Below, piece by piece: positions 43,242 to 51,285 of a stretch of 64,000 nt of DNA. How positions within the stretch are numbered: the first letter of the stretch is position 1; each line of letters opens with the position of its first letter. The DNA lies in NCBI GenBank assembly GCA_003635265.1, contig PYIZ01000048.1:372001-436000 (forward strand), written 5' to 3'. The position numbers and the translations under genes were made by a program. This DNA is from Candidatus Poribacteria bacterium (lineage in GTDB: Bacteria; Poribacteria; WGA-4E; PCPOR2b). The notes under the pieces were generated by a model. It worked only from the letters and a program-made list of their open reading frames with translations. It did no database searches and was not told the origin of the DNA.

Positions 43242-44450
43242 TTACACACTGTTCTTCCGTTGTGCGATGACATTTGCCGCTTCCCGTGCGACAATAATCT
43301 CCTCATCTGCTAACACCACGAAGATTTTTGCCCGGCTATCGGCGGTAGAGATTTCTCCTTCACCGGCGTGGCTCTCATTCCTTTGTGGATCTAACAAAAT
43401 TCCCTGCCATTCCAAGCCATCACAAATTGCAGCACGCGCAGTTGAACTCTTTTCGCCAATCCCGCCGGTGAATGCAATCACGTCCACCCCACCGAGCGCG
43501 GCGATGTACGCACCGATGTGCTTCTTGACCTGATAGAAGAAGGTATCCATCGCCAGCCGTGCATTATCGTTCCCTTCCATTGCTGCCGCTTCGACATCGC
43601 GCAAATCGCCGCTGACGCCTGAGATTCCTCGCAACCCCGATTCCTCAATCAGTTGGCGACGAATTTCGTCAGTATCCCACCCCTCTGCATCCATCAGGTA
43701 AAGCACCGCAAACGGATCCAGATCGCCGCTTCGAGACGATTGGATGGGACCGTATTGTGGAGAAACGCCCATCGTCGTATCAATTGACCGACCATCACGG
43801 ATAGCACACAGCGATGAACTCCCACCGAGATGACAGGAAACAATCCGTAGATTCGCGGGTGGGTCGTCAAGCAGTTGGGGGAGACGTTCTGAGATGTAGC
43901 GGTGTGATGCGCCGTGGAAGCCGTAGCGACGGATATGATGCTTCTCAACCCATTCCCGCGGCACCCCAAATTCCGATGCGTAGTCGGGCATCGTTTGGTG
44001 GAACCATGTCTCAAAAACAGCGACCAAAGGTGTGTTCGGGAGTCGTTCTCGGAAGGCACGGATCGAGGCGATGTAAGCGGGATTGTGGGTAGGGGCGAAT
44101 GGAATATCGGCTTCGAGGACATTGATTACTTCGTCTGTTATCAACGCAGAACGCCAAATCCCTCTGGCGAGAATGGTCTTAAACCCTATTCCCACGAGGT
44201 CGCTAAGATCCGCCATTACCCCTGTTTCCGGGGCGGTGATCAGATCTATCGCGTGCACAATCGCAGCATTATGGTTTGGTGCGTCGATTTCGCCGCTTAC
44301 AATCGGTTTGCCGGGGACGGTGTGTGTGAACGGTGATGGCGAATTGCCGACCCGCTCAACACCACCTGTGACCAGCGACGCTGATGTTTCGACATCAATG
44401 ATTTGGTATTTGAATGAAGTGCTGCCAACATTGGCGCAGAGTATAAGCAT
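43242..44450 (-). CDS. ackA: Acetate kinase (acetokinase family)
   Basis: 402 residues, right for AckA. Motifs of the ASKHA fold: NVGSTSFKYQ (usually NCGSSSLK), YGFHGASHRY, HLGGSSSLCAIRDGRSIDTTMG (phosphate loop), RSGDLDP, and FTGGIGEKS. The catalytic Asp and Arg regions are present. It interconverts acetate and acetyl phosphate with ATP, or acts on a related short acid. The second signature differs from typical AckA (QYGPIQSSRSGD instead of EGLPMGTRSGD), so propionate or another acid is possible. No phosphotransacetylase is adjacent. ATG start; convergent with the TolB array. Confidence 0.87.
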   Translation of the reverse strand: MLILCANVGSTSFKYQIIDVETSASLVTGGVERVGNSPSPFTHTVPGKPIVSGEIDAPNHNAAIVHAIDLITAPETGVMADLSDLVGIGFKTILARGIWRSALITDEVINVLEADIPFAPTHNPAYIASIRAFRERLPNTPLVAVFETWFHQTMPDYASEFGVPREWVEKHHIRRYGFHGASHRYISERLPQLLDDPPANLRIVSCHLGGSSSLCAIRDGRSIDTTMGVSPQYGPIQSSRSGDLDPFAVLYLMDAEGWDTDEIRRQLIEESGLRGISGVSGDLRDVEAAAMEGNDNARLAMDTFFYQVKKHIGAYIAALGGVDVIAFTGGIGEKSSTARAAICDGLEWQGILLDPQRNESHAGEGEISTADSRAKIFVVLADEEIIVAREAANVIAQRKNSV

Positions 44451-44573
44451 GATAGATATTGATAACGTGAAACGTGAAGAATCATTGGTTTATCTGTTCA
44501 TTTAGCCCCAGCGGGGCGACATGTGTATCCCAAAGGTGGAACGTAAGAAGAATGAATGAACTAATGCCAAAAA

Positions 44574-45677
44574 CTACGCACCCAAATTCTCATACCACTT
44601 GACGTTTCCTGTGCTCAAGCCGCCAGCAATGATGTCCACCCGTCCGTCGTCGTTTAGGTCAAGCACGTGCATGTTGCCGACCCCCAAGCCGCCGTGGTCA
44701 ATGAATTCTTTCGTCCACCGATTTTGATCCAGATCTTCAGGACGATAGAGTTGGAGGTTCCAGCCCTCACCGTTATATCCTGAGATAATTTCGACCCGTC
44801 CATCGCCATCGACGTCAACTCCGTGTAGCGAATGTCCACGATTCAGCGTGTCATCAATCTGGTGTCGTGTCCATTTGCCTGTCCGCAAATCTCCCGATGC
44901 CCTATACCACGATAGCGTATTCCCGTGCCACGGCTCAATGGATAAGATTTCGTTGACCCCATCGCCATCCAGATCGACGGTAAAAACCTCGCTGCTCTCT
45001 TGATCACTAATCACCCATCGATTCCACTCACCTTCTAACGGATCCGGCGGAGGTTCAAGCCAAATTACCCCGTCCCGACACCCAATCAGGATATCAAGCC
45101 TACCGTCCCCGTCCACATCGCCGACACTCATCCCGTGATTGAGATGCAACTCGCCATCAATTAAGCGGCGTTCCCAAGGTCCATTGACCGGATCGCTTGG
45201 AAATGGGTAACACCAAAGACTGCCCGGATCGTACCAATCATCTAACCCACCTTCGGGTCCCTGAATTGATGCGGCGAACAGCAGGGGATGACCATCGCCG
45301 TTGATGTCAGCAACCGCGATACGGTGGAGATACGGGATCTCTTCGATGAAGTGACTTTTCCACTGCCCACCGTCCGCGGGGGCTTCGAGCCAATGTAGAT
45401 ATTCGATGAGGGAACGATCCCCCCGATTAAATGCGCTTCCGACAAACAGATCCGGTAAGCCGTTTCCTGTCACATCCTGAGCGGCAATGGTGATGTTACC
45501 GGGGTGTTGGTCTGAAATCAGATGCCTTTTCCAATTAGGCGCTTCGTACCAGACAATGATCGGCTCGCCAGTCGAGCCCATGACAATATCCTTTTGTCCG
45601 TCGCCGTTAATATCGGCAACCTCTAGCCCGTAAACGCTCCTGATTGTATCATCAACAAGATGTTCTTTGAATTGCAT
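44574..45677 (-). CDS. VCBS/FG-GAP-repeat beta-propeller protein
   Basis: 367 residues from the ATG at 45675-45677, which has TAGGTG seven bases upstream; the frame extends back to a GTG abutting the PhyH stop. It is a chain of VCBS repeats, each with a calcium-binding-like DINGDGxxDI or DVDGDGxxEI loop (for example DVDGDGRLDILIG, DLDGDGVNEILSI). No signal peptide is seen, so it may be cytoplasmic, or its export signal is atypical. Integrin-like propellers bind calcium and often serve in adhesion or carbohydrate sensing. It lies directly behind the fourth PhyH gene, probably in the same transcript. Confidence 0.85.
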   Translation of the reverse strand: MQFKEHLVDDTIRSVYGLEVADINGDGQKDIVMGSTGEPIIVWYEAPNWKRHLISDQHPGNITIAAQDVTGNGLPDLFVGSAFNRGDRSLIEYLHWLEAPADGGQWKSHFIEEIPYLHRIAVADINGDGHPLLFAASIQGPEGGLDDWYDPGSLWCYPFPSDPVNGPWERRLIDGELHLNHGMSVGDVDGDGRLDILIGCRDGVIWLEPPPDPLEGEWNRWVISDQESSEVFTVDLDGDGVNEILSIEPWHGNTLSWYRASGDLRTGKWTRHQIDDTLNRGHSLHGVDVDGDGRVEIISGYNGEGWNLQLYRPEDLDQNRWTKEFIDHGGLGVGNMHVLDLNDDGRVDIIAGGLSTGNVKWYENLGA

Positions 45678-45686
45678 AATTTTCAC

Positions 45687-46499
45687 CTACAGGTTCGGAA
45701 GTGAGTGTTCCCTATCATCAGTCATACTGAGACCATCCATCATCACCCTCGTATACCGATTAAACTTGCTGTAGAAGCGGCGAACTTCTGGGTCCGGGTG
45801 CTCTCTCCACAAACTCGGAGGCATCAGCGTTACTTCACTCAAGGAACGGCGATCGGGATGTCCATAATAGACCTGAATTGTGCGGCGCACCTTCTCGGTT
45901 TTCCGTAGCGTGACGCCGTGCAAAGTAGCACAGTTAAACAGAATCGCCGAGCCCGCGCTGCCGTAGAAATGGAGAATCCCACCGCGTTCGAGATGTGCGT
46001 CTTTGTCGTCGAGGATTTCCCCGCCGGCAGGCTCTGGGCTGATAGAGAAGCAGTGGGTCGTCTCATTCACATCGTTCAGATAGTAGATCACCTGTGGATA
46101 ATCGAGATTCAGGGGATGGTCGGGCCAATAGCCACGATCCCTGTGCCACCCTGTATCGTGTGCTTCGTCCTCCCCATCGCGGTGGCGCACAGCGAGTTCC
46201 TCAAAACAGATGGGACCACCCATCAAGTTGCCGATAAGTGGGAGTAGCCTTTCATGGCGAATGGTCATCTCAAAGGCAGGCTCTGTCAACAGAAGATTAC
46301 AGTTGTAATCAGGCGCTGTTCCAGAAAACCACATGAAAGGATTCGTCTCCCGATCTCGGTCAATGGCGTCATTGAGGGTGTCGACTTCATCGGGCGAAAG
46401 TAAATCGGGAAGGATAACATAACCGTGGGCTTTGAAGCATTCGATCTGCGCTTCAATGTCGTCTGGATCTGCGATGACAGGTTCAACGAGTTTGGGCAT
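45687..46499 (-). CDS. PhyH-family Fe(II)/2-oxoglutarate oxygenase, fourth copy
   Basis: 270 residues. Facial triad His119, Asp121 (TGWHRDRGYW) and His194 (TLHGVTLRK), with the RRTIQVYYG Arg for 2-oxoglutarate. The N-terminal KAHGYVILPDLLSPDEVDTL segment is typical. It shares little outside these motifs with the other three PhyH genes. ATG start at 46499. The next gene on the strand is the VCBS protein only a few bases away, which suggests cotranscription. Confidence 0.9.
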   Translation of the reverse strand: MPKLVEPVIADPDDIEAQIECFKAHGYVILPDLLSPDEVDTLNDAIDRDRETNPFMWFSGTAPDYNCNLLLTEPAFEMTIRHERLLPLIGNLMGGPICFEELAVRHRDGEDEAHDTGWHRDRGYWPDHPLNLDYPQVIYYLNDVNETTHCFSISPEPAGGEILDDKDAHLERGGILHFYGSAGSAILFNCATLHGVTLRKTEKVRRTIQVYYGHPDRRSLSEVTLMPPSLWREHPDPEVRRFYSKFNRYTRVMMDGLSMTDDREHSLPNL

Positions 46500-46869
46500 A
46501 GTTTTTATACCTCCGATTTTCAGTTACGAGTTATGGATTTGATGGTGCTTTGTATTGTGGGACTCAGATTCACGCAGAGACCCGCAGATAAAAACGGAGA
46601 CCCAAGGCGCTAGCTCCTTGAATCTCACCCCTCGCCTTGTCACGGATATTTTTGGCGATAAAAGCGAGATGGACTTTCTGTCCGAAAATGGAGTAAGGGT
46701 TAGAAGCGGCATCGAGCCTTTAATAGCGGGTGTTGTGCGCTGATTCACTTTAGTCCACTTGCCCAAAATTTAAGAGTGGTTAGCTATCAATGCTTTTTGT
46801 TTTTCCCTTGAAGCTTTCAGGGAGAGGGCGCATCATTAACCATGTTCCCTAGCAAACGGGAAACTACAC
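46500..46869. other. 370-base intergenic gap, nothing recognised
   Basis: Short open frames on both strands here show no family similarity, ribosome sites or good codon pattern. The gap must hold the promoter of the PhyH-VCBS pair and the end of the PQQ-dehydrogenase transcript. Confidence 0.4.
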
Positions 46870-48405
46870 CTATCGCACCACACTCATCTGCCGTGTGGCG
46901 CGGAAATCACCGGCTTCTAGGATATAGAAATAGGTTCCGCTTACGACAAGTTCGCCGGCGTGGTTACGTCCGTCCCAGTGAGCTGCCTTCTGCCGTTTCC
47001 GATAGTCACCCGGGGGCTGATCACCGAGCGCTAACTCCCGGACGAGATGCCCGGAAGCGTCGTAGATGCGGATGCGAACGTATGCTTTTTCCGCTAGTTG
47101 ATAGGGAATCCACGTTTCGGGGTTAAAGGGATTGGGATAGTTCTGAAACAGAGCATTCTGCTTGATTTTGCCCAACAAGGCCTGTCGTTTTCCTATCACC
47201 TCCACTGGCACAACGGTTGACTTACTGATGCGGTAAATGACGCCCGCGCGGTCGTCGGAGATGAGAAGTGCGCCATCAGGCATCACGAGTACGTCCACAG
47301 GACGCCCCCATGCCCGACCATTCTCTCGTAGCCAACCTTTCGCAAAAACTTCATAAGACACTGCTTGGTTATCCTCCAACCGCACAAGCGTTACACGATA
47401 GCCGATCGGTACCGTGCGATTCCAAGAACCGTGTTCGGCGATGAAGATCTGATTCCGATATGTTTCACCGAACATGGCGCCCGTGTAAAAGCGCATACCG
47501 AGCGCTGCCACATGCGGACCTAACTTCATCGCTGGCCGCGTGAATTCCTCACACCTGCGTTGTTGACCGAAGGCAGGATCAAGAATCTCCTCGCCATGGC
47601 AATAAGGAAAACCGAAGTGCAGTCCTTTCTCTGGCGCGTGATTCAATTCATCGGGGGGTCTGTTGTCACCCATCATATCCCGACCATTGTCGGTGAACCA
47701 GAGTTCCTGTGTTTCTGGACGCCAATCAAATCCGACGGAGTTACGGACACCGTGTGCAAAGATTTCTAGGTCTGTGCCATCGGGCTTCATCCGCATAATC
47801 GTTGCATAGCGTTGATCTTGGCGCTCGCAGACGTTGCACGGTGCGCCGACTGGAACGTAGAGCAACCCATCGGGACCAAAACGGATAAATTTCCAACCGT
47901 GATGTCTGTCATTCGGGAAGCTGTCGTTGACCATGACAGGTGCCGGCGGATTGTGCAAACTGGCTTCGATGTTATCGTAGCGCCGCACGCGACTGATTTC
48001 AGCCACGTAAAGTGCTCCATCACGGAACGCGACGCCATTGGGCGAATCCAAACCCTGTGCAACCGTGATGACTTCATCGGCTTGGTTGTCCCCGTCACCA
48101 TCCAGAACCGCATAAATTTTCCCCACGCCCCGGGTGCCGACAAATAGCGTGCGATTGGGGCTCAGACTCATTGAACGAACGCCGGGGACGCCTTCCGCAT
48201 AGACGCTAATTTCAAACCCCGTCGGTAGTTCAATTTCGTCGAGGGGCAGTGCCGCGTCGCTGATTGTCGGCAAGGAGGAAAGCGCAATTGCCGAAATTAA
48301 CAGCGTAAACGCAGCGATGAAGAATTGGCTAGCACTCCGCTGCGTTTTTTTGACTGCTCCCAAAGTTGAAACATTGGGATTCTTAATAGACTGATTGGTA
48401 GACAT
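46870..48405 (-). CDS. PQQ-dependent glucose/sorbosone dehydrogenase-like protein with C-terminal sorting domain
   Basis: 511 residues. Signal peptide (FFIAAFTLLISAIALSSLPTISDA). Then the six-bladed GSDH-type propeller: IELPTGFEISVYAEGVPGVRSMS, GVAFRDGALYVAE, FGPDGLLYVPVGAPCNVC, TDNGRDMMGDNRPPDELN, and FIAEHGSWNR. The last ~95 residues (QNYPNPFNPETWIPYQLAE, VRIRIYDASGHLVRELAL, GTYFYILEAG) are a FlgD-like/type IX sorting-type domain. It would oxidise aldoses or sorbosone with PQQ outside the inner membrane. Export to the surface through the type IX-like route is inferred from that tail. Start ATG with GGAGACAG upstream. Confidence 0.87.
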   Translation of the reverse strand: MSTNQSIKNPNVSTLGAVKKTQRSASQFFIAAFTLLISAIALSSLPTISDAALPLDEIELPTGFEISVYAEGVPGVRSMSLSPNRTLFVGTRGVGKIYAVLDGDGDNQADEVITVAQGLDSPNGVAFRDGALYVAEISRVRRYDNIEASLHNPPAPVMVNDSFPNDRHHGWKFIRFGPDGLLYVPVGAPCNVCERQDQRYATIMRMKPDGTDLEIFAHGVRNSVGFDWRPETQELWFTDNGRDMMGDNRPPDELNHAPEKGLHFGFPYCHGEEILDPAFGQQRRCEEFTRPAMKLGPHVAALGMRFYTGAMFGETYRNQIFIAEHGSWNRTVPIGYRVTLVRLEDNQAVSYEVFAKGWLRENGRAWGRPVDVLVMPDGALLISDDRAGVIYRISKSTVVPVEVIGKRQALLGKIKQNALFQNYPNPFNPETWIPYQLAEKAYVRIRIYDASGHLVRELALGDQPPGDYRKRQKAAHWDGRNHAGELVVSGTYFYILEAGDFRATRQMSVVR

Positions 48406-48461
48406 TTTCTGTCTCCATGCTATTTTCTTGCTTCAACGATTCTTGCCTCGTGTTGCAGGTG

Positions 48462-48514
48462 AGGACTTACCAAATCTCCACCCCGATAAATCGGGATCTC
48501 CCGATAAATCGGGA
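48462..48514. repeat. AGGACTTAC motif plus two CCCGATAAATCGGG hairpins next to tnpB
   Basis: AGGACTTAC (48462-48470) matches the ends of the MITE-like elements. Two hairpins, CCCCGATAAATCGGG (48481) and TCCCGATAAATCGGGA (48499-48514), follow and end four bases from the tnpB stop codon. They could form the 3' end of the TnpB guide RNA, but the same palindrome also occurs inside MITE copy 1, so this is not specific. Confidence 0.45.
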
Positions 48515-48518
48515 CGTT

Positions 48519-49619
48519 TTAAGTCTCCGTGTGTCCCACGGCGACGGTTCTAAGGTTTATCGCAGCGTTTAGGTCTCTGTCTTGTGTATGCCCACAATCG
48601 CTGCAATGGTACGTCCTATCCGATAGTGATAGGTCTTTGTCTTTTGCCCCACAAGCCGAGCACGTCTTACTCGACGGGTAGAAGGGGTCTGCCTCTACAA
48701 TTTTAACACCTATCCGTTCTGCTTTGTATGTGAGCATAGACAGAAAACTGGATAGCGAAGCGTCCGATAACGCCTTTGCAAGTCTGTGGTTTTTTAACAT
48801 ACCTGCAACATTTAGCGACTCAATCCCAATACGACTTGCACCATTGACAATAGCCGTTGTTGCTTGGTGTTGGGCATCTTGTCGGATACAGGTGATACGG
48901 TAGTGTAGCTTGGCAATCTTGGATTGCATCTTATGCCAATTCCGACTCCCTTTTTGCTGACGGCTTAACTGACGTTGCAACCGTTTCAGCTTCCGCTCGT
49001 AACGCTTTAAGGCTTTGGGGTTTTGGTGATATACACCTTCGGACGTGACCGCTAAGTGATTGATACCTACGTCAACACCAACAACAGGCAAATGTTGATT
49101 GTCAACAATAGTATCGTTATCGAAAGTATCTACAGTGATAGAAGCAAACCAACGGTGCGCCGTCTTTGAGATGACAACTTTGACGATAGTGCCGAGGTGT
49201 CGAAGTGTTTGGAACATGCGAACCCAACCGATCTTGGGTAGTTTTATACGCTGTCCTTCGATAATCGTTGTGCCTCGACCCGCGTCTGCTTGGAAACTCT
49301 GACCCCGTGAACGCTTCTTGAACTTTGGAAACCGACTCTCACCTGCCTTCCAACGTTTGACTGCATCCTGAAAGTTGAAGTAAATCGCATTATGAGCAGC
49401 GCGTTGGTTTAACTCGTCACACCACTCATATTGCTCACGCTTGACTGAATTAAAACGTTTGTTTAACTCTATATGACTGTGCCACTCACCATTAGCTAAC
49501 CCTTCTTTGAAATCAGCAAGGACATGGTTATACGCAACACGAGCATAGCCACAATGTTGAGCGAATTGCGTCGCTTGGACGTTGTTCGGATCTAATGCAA
49601 TTTTATGAGTTTTTAACAT
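48519..49619 (-). CDS. tnpB: TnpB, RNA-guided nuclease of IS200/IS605-type elements
   Basis: 366 residues, full length. The RuvC-like catalytic set is intact: Asp183 (VVGVDVGINHLAV), Glu267 (RIGIESLNVAGM) and Asp349 (DRDLNAAINL). The zinc ribbon Cys320, Cys323, Cys339, Cys342 is complete. The N-terminal helix-turn-helix block and KRYERKLKRLQRQLSRQQKGSRNW bridge are standard. TnpB with its guide RNA cuts DNA at the donor site. No tnpA transposase lies in the window, so it is a stand-alone (IS1341-type) copy whose mobility would need TnpA in trans. ATG start; no frameshift or stop seen, so recent or maintained. Confidence 0.92.
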   Translation of the reverse strand: MLKTHKIALDPNNVQATQFAQHCGYARVAYNHVLADFKEGLANGEWHSHIELNKRFNSVKREQYEWCDELNQRAAHNAIYFNFQDAVKRWKAGESRFPKFKKRSRGQSFQADAGRGTTIIEGQRIKLPKIGWVRMFQTLRHLGTIVKVVISKTAHRWFASITVDTFDNDTIVDNQHLPVVGVDVGINHLAVTSEGVYHQNPKALKRYERKLKRLQRQLSRQQKGSRNWHKMQSKIAKLHYRITCIRQDAQHQATTAIVNGASRIGIESLNVAGMLKNHRLAKALSDASLSSFLSMLTYKAERIGVKIVEADPFYPSSKTCSACGAKDKDLSLSDRTYHCSDCGHTQDRDLNAAINLRTVAVGHTET

Positions 49620-49632
49620 TGGATTCGTAACA

Positions 49633-49810
49633 TATAATAACGCAAGTTGCTAGTAGTCAGCATATTCAAACCAATAGCGTCTAATGTCTGTGCAAATTGT
49701 ATCATTTTTGTAGGTCGATTTTCCATAATCGACGGTTTGGTGTCGAGATGTGAATCTCGACCTACAGGTTCTGATGGATTTCTAATAGCTAGCAACTTAG
49801 GTTATAATAT
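49633..49810. mobile_element. 178-bp palindromic element upstream of tnpB
   Basis: Outer arms AAGTTGCTAG (49644-49653) and CTAGCAACTT (49789-49798) sit in longer imperfect arms of about 20 bases. Inside, TGTAGGTCGA (49709-49718) pairs with TCGACCTACA (49757-49766), which itself encloses two hairpins (GTCGATT/AATCGAC and GTCGAGAT/ATCTCGAC). No coding capacity. It could be the left end of the tnpB element or a separate MITE. Confidence 0.6.
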
Positions 49811-49942
49811 TAATTCGACTTGCAGATACCTGCTCTCCCAGTGGGTGATGCGAATTGTATCATAGGACCGCGTCACAGAATGTTGCGATCGCTGGCAAAA
49901 ACATCTGCTTCATTCCGAAGATCTGTGCTATTTGCTCTTACA

Positions 49943-49980
49943 GGAGGTAGTTACTTATGATATTATATCATAGAACCTCC
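49943..49980. promoter_or_regulatory. Operator-like palindrome upstream of the Gfo/Idh gene
   Basis: TATGATATTATATCATA (49956-49972) is nearly perfectly symmetric, flanked by outer arms GGAGGT (49943-49948) and ACCTCC (49975-49980). It lies 86 bases before the start codon at 50066. Repressor binding is a guess. Confidence 0.4.
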
Positions 49981-50065
49981 GAAGTGAGGGACAATTTTTT
50001 GGAGTTCATTTACGAATCAGATTTTATGTGGGGTAGGGTTTGCCAGAACTAAGGAGATTTAAGCG

Positions 50066-51058
50066 ATGGAGAAAGTCAACGTTTGTATAGTCGGTACTGG
50101 GTGGACAGGTACGAATCATTTTAACGGCTACCAAGCGATTTCTGAGAAAGCGATGGTCGCCGCTGTGGTGGCACATTCTGATGCTTCAAAGGCGAAAGCG
50201 GAGACGTGGGGTGTCTCGAAAATCTATCGGTCATTTGACGAAGCCTTGAGGGATGACGAAATTGATGCGTTTAATCTGTGCACGCCGCACTACCTTCACG
50301 CGGAACAGCTGCTTGCGTGCTTGGGTGCAGGCAAGCATGTTCTTGGTGAGACGCCTGCATGCCTCACGATTGAGGAGTGCCGGGCACTTCGCGTCGCCAT
50401 GTTTGAATATCCAAACCAGAAGGCTGCCACCGGACATATCTGCCGTTCTTGGCCCACCTTTGCACATGCGAGGGAGATTGTCTCCGGCGGTGGGGTCGGC
50501 GATCTGTTCTACCTTTCCTCTAACTACGCACATAAGGCAGATCCGGATGAATATCCGAGCCGTCTGACATGGGGACGCAGCCCACGGGCGCAGATGCGAT
50601 TGGGCATTGCCTATCACTCCGTAGACCTGTTACGCTGGGTTGCTGGCGACATTGAGGAGGTATCCGGTGACTATACAGACCATGCGCGACTTGCAATCCT
50701 AAAATTCAGAAACGGTGCGATGGGCAAGGTGTTTACCAGCGCATCGGTGGTGCGTCCATACATTATGTCACTTTCCGTCTATGGGCACGGAGGGACAATT
50801 GTCTGTTGGTGGGAGGAAGAGGTGCTGCACGGCTATCTGCACAAATCAGCCGAATGGGATCCAGAGCGTTTGACAACAACGCCGTTACACGGTCGCGGTT
50901 CCCCTGAATGGGCATACGAGATGGAGAACTTTGTGGATAGTATCTTAGAAGATACTCCTCTGGCTTGTCCATTATCTGAAGGGATTGCAACGGTTGAAAC
51001 CTGTTTAGCCGTTGAGGCAGCGATGACACATAATACGAAAGTTAAGGTAGGCACTTAA
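50066..51058 (+). CDS. Gfo/Idh/MocA family oxidoreductase with altered EKP motif
   Basis: 330 residues. Rossmann start VNVCIVGTGWTGTNHFNGY, middle NLCTPHYLHAEQLLACLGAGKHVLGETPACLT, and a C-terminal alpha/beta domain with RLGIAYHSVDLLRWVAGDIEEVSG (the conserved His/Asp helix). In the usual EKP motif the catalytic Lys is replaced: here Glu95-Thr96-Pro97. That change could weaken redox catalysis or mark a different reaction (some family members are not ordinary dehydrogenases). AAGGAG is nine bases ahead of ATG. A possible hairpin follows the stop (ACCCGT/ACGGGT, 51059-51090). Confidence 0.87.
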   Translation: MEKVNVCIVGTGWTGTNHFNGYQAISEKAMVAAVVAHSDASKAKAETWGVSKIYRSFDEALRDDEIDAFNLCTPHYLHAEQLLACLGAGKHVLGETPACLTIEECRALRVAMFEYPNQKAATGHICRSWPTFAHAREIVSGGGVGDLFYLSSNYAHKADPDEYPSRLTWGRSPRAQMRLGIAYHSVDLLRWVAGDIEEVSGDYTDHARLAILKFRNGAMGKVFTSASVVRPYIMSLSVYGHGGTIVCWWEEEVLHGYLHKSAEWDPERLTTTPLHGRGSPEWAYEMENFVDSILEDTPLACPLSEGIATVETCLAVEAAMTHNTKVKVGT

Positions 51059-51116
51059 ACCCGTTCAGGTCAACCTTATTTAGGACGGGTCAGTTTTCAC
51101 GTTTCACGCATCACGT

Positions 51117-51277
51117 TTCACGCACTTATCGTTTTGCACTTTATTTTTTTTGCTCATGTAAAGAAATGGTACAACCGAAACCGATTGAGTTCATGAGTTG
51201 ACTCGTTTATTAATGAGCCAATGAACAAAGAGCTTTCACGTTTCACGCGCTTATTGTATTGAACTTTATTTTTTATG
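51117..51277 (+). repeat. Direct repeat pair before the ASPIC/UnbV gene
   Basis: A ~37-base unit of the form TTTCACGC(A/G)CTTAT(C/T)GT.TTG.ACTTTATTTTTT occurs at 51117-51153 and again at 51241-51277, 124 bases apart, both amid the TTTCACG-type short repeats. It fills most of the 227-base gap between the two genes. Confidence 0.6.
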
Positions 51278-51285
51278 AGCCAATA

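Noticed and set aside
46500..46869. Small overlapping ORFs of 60-80 codons on both strands
   Set aside because: No ribosome sites, family similarity or codon pattern; treated as non-coding.
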